Source: Candidatus Moranbacteria bacterium GW2011_GWC2_40_12 (GTDB taxonomy: Bacteria > Patescibacteria > Paceibacteria > Moranbacterales > UBA11712). Taken from it: DNA of 64,000 nt. The translations under genes were made by a program, and so were the position numbers. How positions within the stretch are numbered: the stretch's first letter is position 1; each line of letters begins with the position of its first letter. A model generated the notes under the pieces. That model was given only the letters and a program-made list of their open reading frames with translations. It was not told where the DNA came from and ran no database searches. The stretch lies in assembly GCA_000995965.1 (NCBI GenBank), contig LBYD01000004.1:35049-99048 (forward strand), given 5' to 3'. Shown in pieces: positions 18,295 through 25,562 of this stretch.

Positions 18295-18589
18295 ACACGG
18301 TTTCAGCGTTATGCATTACTTCGTCGCGAAAATACTTGCTCAAAGATCCCGGAGTTACAAGGTCCACTTCTCTCCCAAGATGTTCTTTGAAATGGCGATA
18401 AATCCCGGCCAGTTTGAAGAAGCCCACGCTTGCTTTCGGCTTGAACTCAATCAGAATGTCGATATCGCTGTCGATCTTGGCAGTTCCATGCAGATATGAT
18501 CCAAAAAGAGCAACTTTTTTGATCTCATCCTTGAGGCTGTCATGCTCGACGGTTTCCCGAATAATTTTCTTGACTTCTTCCTTGTTCAT
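18284..18589 (-). CDS. MntA-like minimal nucleotidyltransferase antitoxin
   Basis: This 101-residue protein has the polymerase-beta-type motif GSX10DXD with G30-S31 and D42/D44 (LFGSYLHGTAKIDSDIDI), and a third acidic residue in REVDLVTP near 75. That is the complete catalytic set expected of MNT antitoxins that AMPylate HEPN toxins. It is upstream of and overlaps hepT. The pair lies between guaA and a retroelement, a typical accessory-gene position. Confidence 0.87.
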   Translation of the reverse strand: MNKEEVKKIIRETVEHDSLKDEIKKVALFGSYLHGTAKIDSDIDILIEFKPKASVGFFKLAGIYRHFKEHLGREVDLVTPGSLSKYFRDEVMHNAETVYEG

Positions 18590-18705
18590 GCTTTCAGCTT
18601 ACCATAAAATGTGTCTCTGTCAAAAGATAACACGATATTTTTTCAACAAAATTGTTGATATACTGTAAATAAAGCTTTATACAAAGCAAAATAATCACTT
18701 TTGAT

Positions 18706-18734
18706 TTGACAGAGGCCTGTTTTGGGTATATGCT
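18706..18734 (+). promoter_or_regulatory. Sigma70-type promoter for the DGR target gene
   Basis: TTGACA at 18706-18711 and TATGCT at 18729-18734 are separated by 17 bases. This would give a 5' leader of about 145 nt before the ATG at 18885. Confidence 0.55.
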
Positions 18735-18779
18735 ATAACATTGGATATAGTACCTTGAAATTGTGCATTTTACGGCAAA

Positions 18780-18831
18780 TCATTGCGGTTTTTGGCGAGT
18801 TTTGCGAAAAGTTTTCCGAAAACCGCAATGA
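18780..18831. repeat. Inverted repeat in the DGR target leader
   Basis: TCATTGCGGTTTT and AAAACCGCAATGA form a 13-bp perfect stem with a 26-base loop, inside the predicted leader of the variable protein. It could be a regulatory hairpin or a remnant of a mobile element. No U-run follows, so it is not a plain terminator. Confidence 0.7.
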
Positions 18832-18884
18832 CGCGGTATATCAAAAAACGCGCCGTCATTTGACGACCGCCAAGGAGGACTTGC

Positions 18885-19550
18885 ATGAGCGCAACCCTTA
18901 AGCAAGGAAAGAAATTATTATCTGTTTTTGAGAACACGTCTGCGGAACGGATGCAGGCGATTATTGAGTCAGGTTTTCTTGCGGATCTTCGCGATGGCAA
19001 CATTGCGAGAGTAGACCGCGACGAATTCAGGCAGATTCTGGGGCTTATGGCTCTAACTCCCAAGCCAGATTCTCTGCTCAAATTCATCCGGATTATTGCC
19101 ATCCCCTCAACCAAGAAATTCATCGCCCGCGATCACTTCGTGGCTAACATCAAGGAAGGTGCCCGGGCGAAAATCTCCTATCTGGGAGATAATTTCCGCC
19201 AGGAATTCTTGGACAAGATCGAAAAACCGGCCGGGAAAAACAGCCTTCGCTGCCACGAGCTTCTGAAACCATCGGTAGACGGCTCGATATTCGCTGAACT
19301 CGGCGGTGAAAAAAAAGTCGCGTCCACGCTTGCCCAGATTTATTGGCTGATGGAACAGCAGCCAAACGGCGAAGACGGCACCATGCTGAATGACGGACGT
19401 TGGAATATTTTTTATATTCCTAACACCGCTGGTGTGCTTCGCGCGGTCTGCGTGTTCTGGAGCGGTGGCGGTTGGGGCGTGGATGCGGGCTCTGTTGAGT
19501 TTCCGTTCAGGTGGGACGTGGGCAGCCAGGTCTTCTCCCGCAATTCCTGA
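18885..19550 (+). CDS. DGR-diversified variable protein
   Basis: This 221-residue protein is the target of the adjacent retroelement. Residues 1-140 are helical and of unrecognised family. Residues about 150-221 look like the C-type-lectin-like fold used by DGR targets (DGRWNIFYIPN, then the variable stretch ending FPFRWDVGSQVFSRNS). The VR spans residues about 182-220 and ends at the stop. Nine positions differ from the template-encoded version: C, F, S, G, D, G, D, V and S replace Y, five N of mixed outcome, E and two further N. The ATG is preceded by AAGGAGG, one of the best ribosome-binding sites in the window. No signal peptide is visible, so its cellular location is unclear. Confidence 0.88.
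   Translation: MSATLKQGKKLLSVFENTSAERMQAIIESGFLADLRDGNIARVDRDEFRQILGLMALTPKPDSLLKFIRIIAIPSTKKFIARDHFVANIKEGARAKISYLGDNFRQEFLDKIEKPAGKNSLRCHELLKPSVDGSIFAELGGEKKVASTLAQIYWLMEQQPNGEDGTMLNDGRWNIFYIPNTAGVLRAVCVFWSGGGWGVDAGSVEFPFRWDVGSQVFSRNS
19428..19543 (+). repeat. DGR variable repeat (VR)
   Basis: 116 bases at the 3' end of the target gene match the template repeat at 19895-20010. There are 12 differences, and every one sits where the template has A (10 A-to-G-or-paired changes and A-to-T changes; no C, G or T of the template is altered). The match stops five bases before the TGA, where VR has TTCCTGA and TR has CTCACTGA. The invariant TCTTCTCCCGCAA tract at the end is the likely initiation-of-mutagenic-homing region. 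Confidence 0.95.
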
Positions 19551-19894
19551 TCTTTTTTCCTTCGAATCTTTGAATTTTAACTCTTTGATTCTTTGGAACT
19601 TTGACCCTTCTCGATTTCTTCGGAAATTGTGGAGGGTTTTTTCTTTGCGATTTTTTTTGATATAATTTTCTTGAGACTATGTGTTACGCAACGGCTACGG
19701 CTTTTGCGTCATGGCTTCAGGAATTTTTTCGCGAGAGTCGCGCCGGACACGTCTTGCGCGAGAGTGCGGAAAATATTCTTTTAAAAAAATGTGAATTGGT
19801 GCAGAAAACTGGAGGACTTCGATGTCCCGAATAAGATACAGCCCCGAGAGAATTCGAAGGGCGGTGGCGTGGATGGTTTTCTGCTCGAGAACGA

Positions 19895-20010
19895 GCTGGT
19901 GTGCTTCGCGCGGTCTACGTGAACTGGAACGGTGGCGGTTGGAACGTGAATGCGAACTCTGTTGAGTTTCCGTTCAGGTGGAACGAGGGCAACCAGGTCT
20001 TCTCCCGCAA
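19895..20010 (+). repeat. DGR template repeat (TR)
   Basis: This non-coding template is transcribed and copied by the error-prone RT. It has seven asparagine codons (AAC or AAT) in the target frame, the codon choice that lets adenine mutagenesis reach many residues while avoiding stops. A TATAAT at 19661-19666 upstream could start the TR RNA, though the -35 is poor. The stretch 19551-19894 contains no gene. TR ends two bases before the antisense avd stop. Confidence 0.95.
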
Positions 20011-20011
20011 C

Positions 20012-20419
20012 TCACTGATTTCCTCTCCCGCTGTTTTGCGGGAGAGTTTTGCTCTGAAGCCCCTTTCGCCATCCTCCGAGCATTCGCCCGATTTCTTCAA
20101 GTCTTGTTGAAAGTTCAGTGAATTTATCGGTCGGAATCAGTTTGCTTTCCCAGGCAAGTTGCGCAAAAAATTTGAGAATATCAAGCTGTGATATTGTTTT
20201 TCCGAGCAGAATTATTTTTTGATCGGGCGGAAGATATGCGGCGGTGAAAGTCAACTCAAGAACCGCCAGATATGATTGTTCAATTTTCTGTCCGATGCTG
20301 AATCGTTCGATTTTCGGAAAATTGCGATGCAATGCCAGCCAAAATTGATAAGCTTCTTTTTCTTTTTGAATAACGACCGGAAGCGTCGGGGGGGGGGGAA
20401 TTTTTGAAAAGCCTGTCAT
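20012..20419 (-). CDS. avd: Avd-like DGR accessory protein (four-helix bundle)
   Basis: This 135-residue protein matches the small helical Avd family that binds the DGR RT and template RNA. FPKIERFSIGQKIEQSYL, TAAYLPPDQKIILLGKT and EIGRMLGGWRKGL are the recurrent blocks of helices 1, 2 and 4. The 5' codons include a run of 11 Cs (four prolines). The gene is antisense to the target, TR and RT. Its start overlaps the RT start head-to-head by 16 bp and its stop abuts the TR. In the DGRs I know best avd is co-oriented, so this layout is unusual. No good ribosome-binding site is visible. Confidence 0.85.
   Translation of the reverse strand: MTGFSKIPPPPTLPVVIQKEKEAYQFWLALHRNFPKIERFSIGQKIEQSYLAVLELTFTAAYLPPDQKIILLGKTISQLDILKFFAQLAWESKLIPTDKFTELSTRLEEIGRMLGGWRKGLQSKTLPQNSGRGNQ
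20388..20398. repeat. 11-base G homopolymer in the avd/RT overlap zone
   Basis: Eleven consecutive Gs (Cs in avd sense) lie within codons 8-11 of avd and just upstream of the RT start. Slippage would shift avd out of frame near its N-terminus, so this is a candidate phase-variation tract. An assembly or base-calling error is also possible. Confidence 0.7.
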
Positions 20420-21444
20420 TAAAAAAATTTGAGGATATAATTTCGGTTGAAAATCTTTTGCTAGCGTGGCAGGAATTTGAGCGCGGGAAGCGAAGTCGGA
20501 AAGACGTGCAGGAATTTTCTTTGCGAGTGATGGATAATATTTTCTCGCTCCACCGCGACCTTCTCAATCATACTTGGAAGCACGGCGGTTATCAAGCTTT
20601 CAAGATCAATGACCCTAAGCCGAGAGATATTCACAAAGCTTCGGTTTGCGACAGACTTTTACATCACGCCGTTTACCGGATTCTTTATCCTTTTTTTGAA
20701 AAAATATTTATCGCCGATTCGTATTCCTGCCAAATTAGAAAAGGCACGCACAGAGCGATTAACAAATTTCGCAAGTTCGCATGGAAAGTCAGCCAGAACA
20801 ACACGCGAACTTGCTGGGTTTTGAAGTGCGACATCAGAAAGTTTTTCGCGAATATAGATCATGAAATCTTGCTTGGTATTTTGCGGGAGTATGTTCCGGA
20901 CAAAAATATCATCCGGCTTCTTGAAAATGTGATAGGAAGTTTTTATTCAGATCGGTTTGGAGTTGGCCTGCCGCTTGGGAATCTCACTTCGCAGCTTTTT
21001 GTAAATATTTATCTGAATGAACTTGACCAGTTTGTGAAGCACAAACTGAAAGCCAGATATTACATTCGCTATTGCGACGATTTTGTTATACTTTCTGAAA
21101 ATAAATCTTGGCTTGAGCGGCAAATCCCGTTGGTAAGAAATTTTCTTTGGAAAAAATTACGGTTGAAGCTGCATCCCGATAAGGTTTTCATAAAAACGCT
21201 GTCTTCCGGCATGGATTTTCTGGGTATGGTGAATTTTCTTGATCACCGGATTTTGCGGACGAAAACAAAAAGAAAAATGTTAAGAAATATTTCGGAAAAA
21301 CATTTTTTATTGAGAGAAGAATTTATTTCCGATAGTTTACTCAATCAAAGTTTGCATTCGTATCTGGGGATATTGAAACATTGCAACGGACACAAAATTG
21401 AAGATGAGATCAGATCTCGCTTTTGCGCTGGAGGCTTGGATTAG
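20404..21444 (+). CDS. DGR reverse transcriptase
   Basis: This 346-residue RT starts at a TTG, because conserved sequence begins before any ATG. Palm motifs are present: KCDIRKFFANIDH with D143, GLPLGNLTSQLFVNIYLNELD, and YIRYCDDFVIL with the catalytic YCDD at 223-226. LGNLTSQ is the form of motif 4 that marks DGR RTs and distinguishes them from group II intron and retron enzymes. RDIHKASVCDRLLHHAV is the N-terminal block. No maturase or integrase domain is present. It should copy the TR RNA with adenine-specific misincorporation, together with Avd. Confidence 0.95.
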   Translation: MKSLSLKKFEDIISVENLLLAWQEFERGKRSRKDVQEFSLRVMDNIFSLHRDLLNHTWKHGGYQAFKINDPKPRDIHKASVCDRLLHHAVYRILYPFFEKIFIADSYSCQIRKGTHRAINKFRKFAWKVSQNNTRTCWVLKCDIRKFFANIDHEILLGILREYVPDKNIIRLLENVIGSFYSDRFGVGLPLGNLTSQLFVNIYLNELDQFVKHKLKARYYIRYCDDFVILSENKSWLERQIPLVRNFLWKKLRLKLHPDKVFIKTLSSGMDFLGMVNFLDHRILRTKTKRKMLRNISEKHFLLREEFISDSLLNQSLHSYLGILKHCNGHKIEDEIRSRFCAGGLD

Positions 21445-21464
21445 CTACAATACTAAAGCGGATT

Positions 21465-22928
21465 ATGAATAAAGCTCTTCTCGAAAAATTGAAAAAATGG
21501 CAAAGCGAAAGGGCGCGGCGGGACAATGTCGAAGCCTATCGCGTTTTGCCATATTCGGTTTTGGGAGAAATCGCGCGGCGGCAGCCGCAAAGCGCCGAAG
21601 AGCTCTTGGAAGTGAAAGGCATCAAAGAAAAAAAATTGGCAAGGTATGGAAAAGAAATTTTGGCGCTGGTGGCAGGGGAACTAAACGATCAAGGTTCGAC
21701 CTTTCCCTTCTTCGAGCAGAGCTCTCAGAATTCCTCAAGGTCGAACCTTATAGAAGACAAAATATATGAAGTTGGCGAATATCTCGATTTTTTGAATATA
21801 AAACTACTGGAAGCCGAAGCGAAGATCAAAGGCGAGGTTTCGAGCGTGGAGAATCGGGGGAATTATGTTTTCTTTGGCATCAAAGACAAATCAGGCGAAA
21901 GCCTTTTGAATTGTTTCATCTGGGGAAACGATTATTCAGTGAGCGGTGTGGAACTTGAAGAAGGCATGGAAGTGATCATTTGGGGCTATCCGAACGTATA
22001 CAGGCCAAGCGGGCGGATGTCGTTTCAAACGAAGCTCATTGAAGTTGTCGGCGAAGGGGCGCTCAAAAAAGCCTATGATGATCTCAAAAGAAAGTTGGAG
22101 GCGGAAGGATTGTTCGCGCCTGAAAGAAAAAAAAAGATTCCCGATTTTTCTCATAAGATTGGACTGATTACATCTCACCAGGGAGCGGCCATTGGAGATT
22201 TCACCTCGAATTTGGGAAGCTATGGCTTTCAAATAAAATTCTTTGATTCACGGGTGGAGGGAAAACAGGCAGTTTTTGATCTGACGAAAGCGTTAAAATG
22301 GTTTAATAAAAATATACCGAGTTTGGATGCGATAGTCTTAGTCCGTGGGGGAGGAAGCTTCGAAAGTTTGCAGGCTTTTAACACAGAGTCATTGGTTCGT
22401 GAAGTTGCAAATTCAAAAATTCCGATACTGGCCGGGATCGGACACGAGAAAGATATTTCCCTTGCGGCGCTCGCAGCGGATAAAATGGTCTCTACTCCAA
22501 CCGGAGCAGCGGTAGAAATCACAAAATCTTGGGACGAAGCGGCGGGCAAAGTGGATGAAGCGGAGAGAAATTTACTAGGCTATCTTTCGGAAGTGTTTGA
22601 GCGGTTTAAACAGGCGAAGACAAAGATTCACAGAGAGGCGGAAAAAATCGGGCAGGCCATACTTTATAGCCGTGAAAAAATAAGCAGTTTTTCGAAAAAC
22701 GTGTCTTCCAGTTTCTCGCGCCAAGTAGAAGGCATCAAGGAGAAAATAAAAAATGCCGAAAAACAAATCAACCTCAACAATCCCGAGCGGCAATTGAAAC
22801 TGGGATACAGTCTTGTGAGTCTCGGCGGAAAAATTGTGCGGAGCGTGAAAAGAGTGAGAGTGGGGGACGAGGTGGATATAAAAGTTAGTGATGGGGAAAT
22901 GAAGTCGGAAATTAAAGATATAATATAG
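21465..22928 (+). CDS. xseA: Exodeoxyribonuclease VII large subunit with N-terminal HRDC domain
   Basis: This 487-residue protein starts at the ATG giving MNKALLEKLKKW, 20 bases after the RT stop. Residues 1-72 form an HRDC nucleic-acid-binding domain (YRVLPYSVLGEIARRQPQSA, LLEVKGIKEKKLARYG). Then come an OB-fold (about 110-200), the nuclease core (IGLITSHQGAAIGDF, VRGGGSFESLQAFN, IGHEKDISLAALAA) and a coiled coil. HRDC is not part of standard XseA. Residues 76-95 are encoded by a palindromic element inserted exactly in the linker after HRDC. With XseB it degrades single-stranded DNA to acid-soluble fragments. It pairs with xseB at 23030. Confidence 0.9.
   Translation: MNKALLEKLKKWQSERARRDNVEAYRVLPYSVLGEIARRQPQSAEELLEVKGIKEKKLARYGKEILALVAGELNDQGSTFPFFEQSSQNSSRSNLIEDKIYEVGEYLDFLNIKLLEAEAKIKGEVSSVENRGNYVFFGIKDKSGESLLNCFIWGNDYSVSGVELEEGMEVIIWGYPNVYRPSGRMSFQTKLIEVVGEGALKKAYDDLKRKLEAEGLFAPERKKKIPDFSHKIGLITSHQGAAIGDFTSNLGSYGFQIKFFDSRVEGKQAVFDLTKALKWFNKNIPSLDAIVLVRGGGSFESLQAFNTESLVREVANSKIPILAGIGHEKDISLAALAADKMVSTPTGAAVEITKSWDEAAGKVDEAERNLLGYLSEVFERFKQAKTKIHREAEKIGQAILYSREKISSFSKNVSSSFSRQVEGIKEKIKNAEKQINLNNPERQLKLGYSLVSLGGKIVRSVKRVRVGDEVDIKVSDGEMKSEIKDII
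21691..21749 (+). repeat. 59-bp two-stem palindromic element inside xseA
   Basis: Outer arms AAGGTTCGACCTT and AAGGTCGAACCTT are perfect 13-bp complements. The 33-base core, with GAGCAGAGCTC and ending TTCCTC, is almost the same as in the copy at 59647. It is read in frame, giving the peptide FPFFEQSSQNSS. Confidence 0.9.
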
Positions 22929-22929
22929 C

Positions 22930-23021
22930 TTTACGAATTACGAAGCTTTTACGAATATACGAATGCAAAAATATTCGTAATTCGTATATTCGTAGAGCGA
23001 AGCGTATTTGTAATTCGTAAA
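22930..23021. repeat. TTTACGAATTACGAA intergenic palindromic repeat, copy 1
   Basis: This 92-bp imperfect palindrome between xseA and xseB is built from repeated TACGAAT units in one half and ATTCGTA in the other. It ends GTAATTCGTAAA. Related copies lie at 27897 and 54735. Confidence 0.85.
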
Positions 23022-23029
23022 TAATATCA

Positions 23030-23236
23030 ATGCCAAAAGAAATTAATCTAACTCAATCTCTCAAAAAACTCGATGAAATTGTCGAGTGGTTTGAGAATCA
23101 GGGGGAAGTGGATGTGGAGAAGGGGATCGAAAAAGTGAAAGAAGGTGTCAAGCTCATCAAAGCCAGCCGCGAGCGACTCAAAAAAGTCGAAAATGAATTT
23201 GAGGAAGTGAAGAAAGAACTGGATGAGGAAATTTAA
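23030..23236 (+). CDS. xseB: Exodeoxyribonuclease VII small subunit
   Basis: This 68-residue helical protein matches XseB in length and in LTQSLKKLDEIVEWFE followed by VDVEKGIEKVKEGVKLI. It binds the XseA coiled coil. The two genes are separated only by a repeat element. Its TAA stop overlaps the first bases of a short palindrome. Confidence 0.9.
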   Translation: MPKEINLTQSLKKLDEIVEWFENQGEVDVEKGIEKVKEGVKLIKASRERLKKVENEFEEVKKELDEEI

Positions 23237-23271
23237 GGTTCGGCCTTAAAAATTTATAAAGGTCGAACTTT
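23235..23271. repeat. Short palindromic element (13-bp arms, 11-base loop)
   Basis: AAGGTTCGGCCTT pairs with AAGGTCGAACTTT apart from two C/T positions. A second copy of the same short form is in frame in the methyltransferase gene at 37619-37655. Confidence 0.75.
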
Positions 23272-23281
23272 GATTTAAAAA

Positions 23282-23839
23282 ATGCAAAAAAAAATAAACT
23301 TAAAAAACAAGGAGGTTATGTATTCACTTCGCGAAAGCAAGCGAGCGAGGTGTCTCAGGATCACGATCCATCCGGGAGGAGAACTTTCGGCCACTCTTCC
23401 ACGCGGGATGAATATCGGTAAACTTGAAGAGTTTATCCTTCAAAAGGCCGATTGGATTTTGCGTCGCATCAATTTGGCCAAAAAAAGAAAGCCGGCCTTT
23501 CTTCTTCCAAAATCAAGCCGCAGGGAATATTTAAAAAATAAAAAAAAGGCATTTGAACTTGCGAAAGGAAAAATCGAAGAATTAAACGAGGCATATAATT
23601 TCCAATGCAAAAGAATTTCCATCCGCAACCAGAAATCAAGATGGGGAAGCTGCAGCCGGAAAGGAAATATCAATTTAAATTATAAAATAGTTTTTCTTCC
23701 GGAAAAATACCTCAACTATATCATCGTCCACGAGCTCTGCCATCTCAAGGAGTTCAACCACTCAAAAAGATTTTGGGATTTAGTCTCCCAAGTCATACCG
23801 GATTATAAGAATATACGAAAAGAATTTAGGAATCTTTGA
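23282..23839 (+). CDS. YgjP-like zinc metallopeptidase (DUF45)
   Basis: This 185-residue protein has the zinc site VHELCHLKEFNHSKRFW, i.e. HELCH with a third histidine further on, and the family block ISIRNQKSRWGSCSRKGNINLN just before it. These are the hallmarks of the YgjP/DUF45 group of WLM-type metallopeptidases. The physiological substrate is unknown. The start ATG is followed by a lysine-rich N-terminus. The gene stands alone between two repeat elements. Confidence 0.85.
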   Translation: MQKKINLKNKEVMYSLRESKRARCLRITIHPGGELSATLPRGMNIGKLEEFILQKADWILRRINLAKKRKPAFLLPKSSRREYLKNKKKAFELAKGKIEELNEAYNFQCKRISIRNQKSRWGSCSRKGNINLNYKIVFLPEKYLNYIIVHELCHLKEFNHSKRFWDLVSQVIPDYKNIRKEFRNL

Positions 23840-23960
23840 AATTTGAAGCGGTGCGACCGCCTGCTTTTTGGCGGGCGGGTGGACCGCAAAATATTTCAAA
23901 CTTGCTTAAAATCCGATTTTGTGCTAATATGATATATATAAAGCTAACGAAACGGGCTTG

Positions 23961-24035
23961 CCCCGTTAGAAGTCAGGTTTTTTCTGGTTTCTGCTTGGTA
24001 GCAAAGCAATTTCTAACGGGGTGAACCCGTTTTTT
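23961..24035 (+). terminator. Inverted-repeat element with intrinsic terminator
   Basis: CCCCGTTAGAA (23961-23971) is complementary to TTCTAACGGGG (24011-24021). Nested in the second arm, AACGGG and CCCGTT form a hairpin followed by TTTTT, ending just before the L,D-transpeptidase gene. The same CCCCGTTAGAAATT motif recurs at 32181-32258. The stretch 23840-23960 holds no gene. Confidence 0.65.
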
Positions 24036-24057
24036 GTTTATTCTTAGAACCGGTCCA

Positions 24058-25233
24058 ATGACCGAGCTTGTTGCCGCTTATTACAAAAGAAATACGCATT
24101 TGTGGGAAAAAGTCGCAAAGCTTTCTGTTTTCATGTTGGGAATTTTGGCGGTCGGGGCACTTACGGCTTTCGGGATGCAGCTCGCCATAAACTCCCAAAA
24201 AGAACTTTCGGCTAAGATCGCAAACAGCGGAAAGATCGGTCCGAGAGAAAAAATATCCATAATTTTCAGCGATCCGGTAAAGCCCGTTTCAATCGAGGAT
24301 GGTTTTTCCATTTTTCCCGAAGCGAAATTGAAACTTTTTTGGGCAGAAAAAAACCAAGAGCTTGATCTGAATCCCGTTGGCAATCTTAAGCCGGGAGAAA
24401 CGTACAGGGTAAGAATAAAAACAAAAGAAGGTATTTTTAAAAATAGAGAAAATGAAATCAATCTATTTTTTCAAGTTGAAAGTTATCCGAAGGTTTTGAA
24501 GGCGGAGCCAGGAAAGGAAAACACAAGCATCAGTATCACCTCGGACTTCAAAGTATTTTTTGACAAGGCGACGGGAGATTATGACATAAACTTTATCATT
24601 GATCCGTTTGACAGTTTCAATTTCGAGGCCAATGACGAAAAAACAGAGTTTCGCATTTTTCCAAAAGACAAACTGCGATATGATACGGAATACAAAATGA
24701 GAATCACCGCGAAAGTTGCCGGCGAAGAAGACAGCGATTCTCCCAAAGAAATTTTCACAGGTTCTTTCCGGACGGAAAAAAAACCTTATGTCGCGCCGGT
24801 GAGAAACAATTCGGCGGTCATTCCGGATGACCAAGTTGTTGACCGCGACGCGAAGATCAGTGAGGGAAAATACATTGACATCAATCTTTCCAAACAGCAT
24901 CTTTCAATATTTGAAAACAGCCAGCGTCTCGGGACATTTCGAATCTCCACAGGTAAGCGGGGAATGGCGACGCCGACCGGAAGTTTCAAAATTATGGCAA
25001 AGCGCGGCCGGGCCTGGTCGAACAAATACAAACTCTATATGCCGTTCTTCATGCAGTTCACGGGAGCGGGGCACGGCATTCACGAGTTGCCCGAATGGCC
25101 CGGAGGATACAAGGAAGGCGCGGCCCATCTTGGAATTCCTGTTTCGCACGGGTGCGTGAGGCTGGGAGTCGGGCCGGCTGAAACAGTTTATGCTTTTTCT
25201 GATGCCGGAACACCAGTAGTCATTCACTATTAG
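24058..25233 (+). CDS. L,D-transpeptidase (YkuD) with N-terminal membrane anchor
   Basis: I start this at the ATG at 24058, giving about 391 residues, because the earlier in-frame TTG lies inside the terminator hairpin. A single membrane segment (about 25-45, SVFMLGILAVGALTAFGMQL) is followed by two Ig-like/Big-type beta domains and the YkuD domain (about 270-391). The catalytic motif is SHGCVRL preceded by HGIHELPEW. It should form 3-3 crosslinks in peptidoglycan or anchor proteins to it. Catalytic Cys, His and Arg are all present. Confidence 0.9.
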   Translation: MTELVAAYYKRNTHLWEKVAKLSVFMLGILAVGALTAFGMQLAINSQKELSAKIANSGKIGPREKISIIFSDPVKPVSIEDGFSIFPEAKLKLFWAEKNQELDLNPVGNLKPGETYRVRIKTKEGIFKNRENEINLFFQVESYPKVLKAEPGKENTSISITSDFKVFFDKATGDYDINFIIDPFDSFNFEANDEKTEFRIFPKDKLRYDTEYKMRITAKVAGEEDSDSPKEIFTGSFRTEKKPYVAPVRNNSAVIPDDQVVDRDAKISEGKYIDINLSKQHLSIFENSQRLGTFRISTGKRGMATPTGSFKIMAKRGRAWSNKYKLYMPFFMQFTGAGHGIHELPEWPGGYKEGAAHLGIPVSHGCVRLGVGPAETVYAFSDAGTPVVIHY

Positions 25234-25288
25234 CGGAAAATTTGCTAAAATAAATATATAAAAAAAATAAAACAAAGGAGGTGAACAA

Positions 25289-25492
25289 ATGGGCATAAAA
25301 TCATCGTCAGACATTTTTTTCATCGTTTCGGTAGCGGCAGTTTTGATGGCAATCATCTCTTGGGCCGTGGAGCCAATGTGGCTTGCAGCAAGCCAATGGC
25401 TTTTGGTCGGGATTGTGGTCGGTGTTTGGGGAGTGTATCTTCGCCTTCGCGATATTCACGAGGGGAGCGGAAAAAAAGGTAAAAAGAAATAA
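25289..25492 (+). CDS. Small two-helix membrane protein
   Basis: This 67-residue protein has two hydrophobic helices (IFFIVSVAAVLMAIISWAV and WLLVGIVVGVWGVYL) and a basic tail rich in lysine. It is preceded by AAAGGAGGTGAAC, a strong ribosome-binding site. I do not recognise a family. The lysine tail predicts an inside-facing C-terminus. Confidence 0.7.
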   Translation: MGIKSSSDIFFIVSVAAVLMAIISWAVEPMWLAASQWLLVGIVVGVWGVYLRLRDIHEGSGKKGKKK

Positions 25493-25551
25493 AAAGCTTG
25501 GCTTTGGGGAATGACGGGAGCTCGGCTCCCGTCAGGAAAAAGCCGAGCTTT
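25493..25551 (-). repeat. 59-bp two-stem palindromic element, intergenic
   Basis: Arms AAAGCTTGGCTTT and AAAGCCGAGCTTT differ from perfect by one C/T position. The inner stem TGACGGGAGC/GCTCCCGTCA is perfect, 10 bp with a TCG loop. It has the reverse orientation of the argS copy. It begins at the stop of the small membrane protein gene. Confidence 0.9.
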
Positions 25552-25562
25552 GGGAAAAATAT

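Noticed and set aside
19901..20110. Open reading frame over the template repeat.
   Set aside because: It is the TR read as protein. It has no ribosome-binding site, and its match to the target is explained by the DGR.
20404..21444. Group II intron or retron RT.
   Set aside because: No maturase X domain, intron domain V structure or msr/msd was seen. Motif LGNLTSQ and the adjacent VR/TR identify a DGR.
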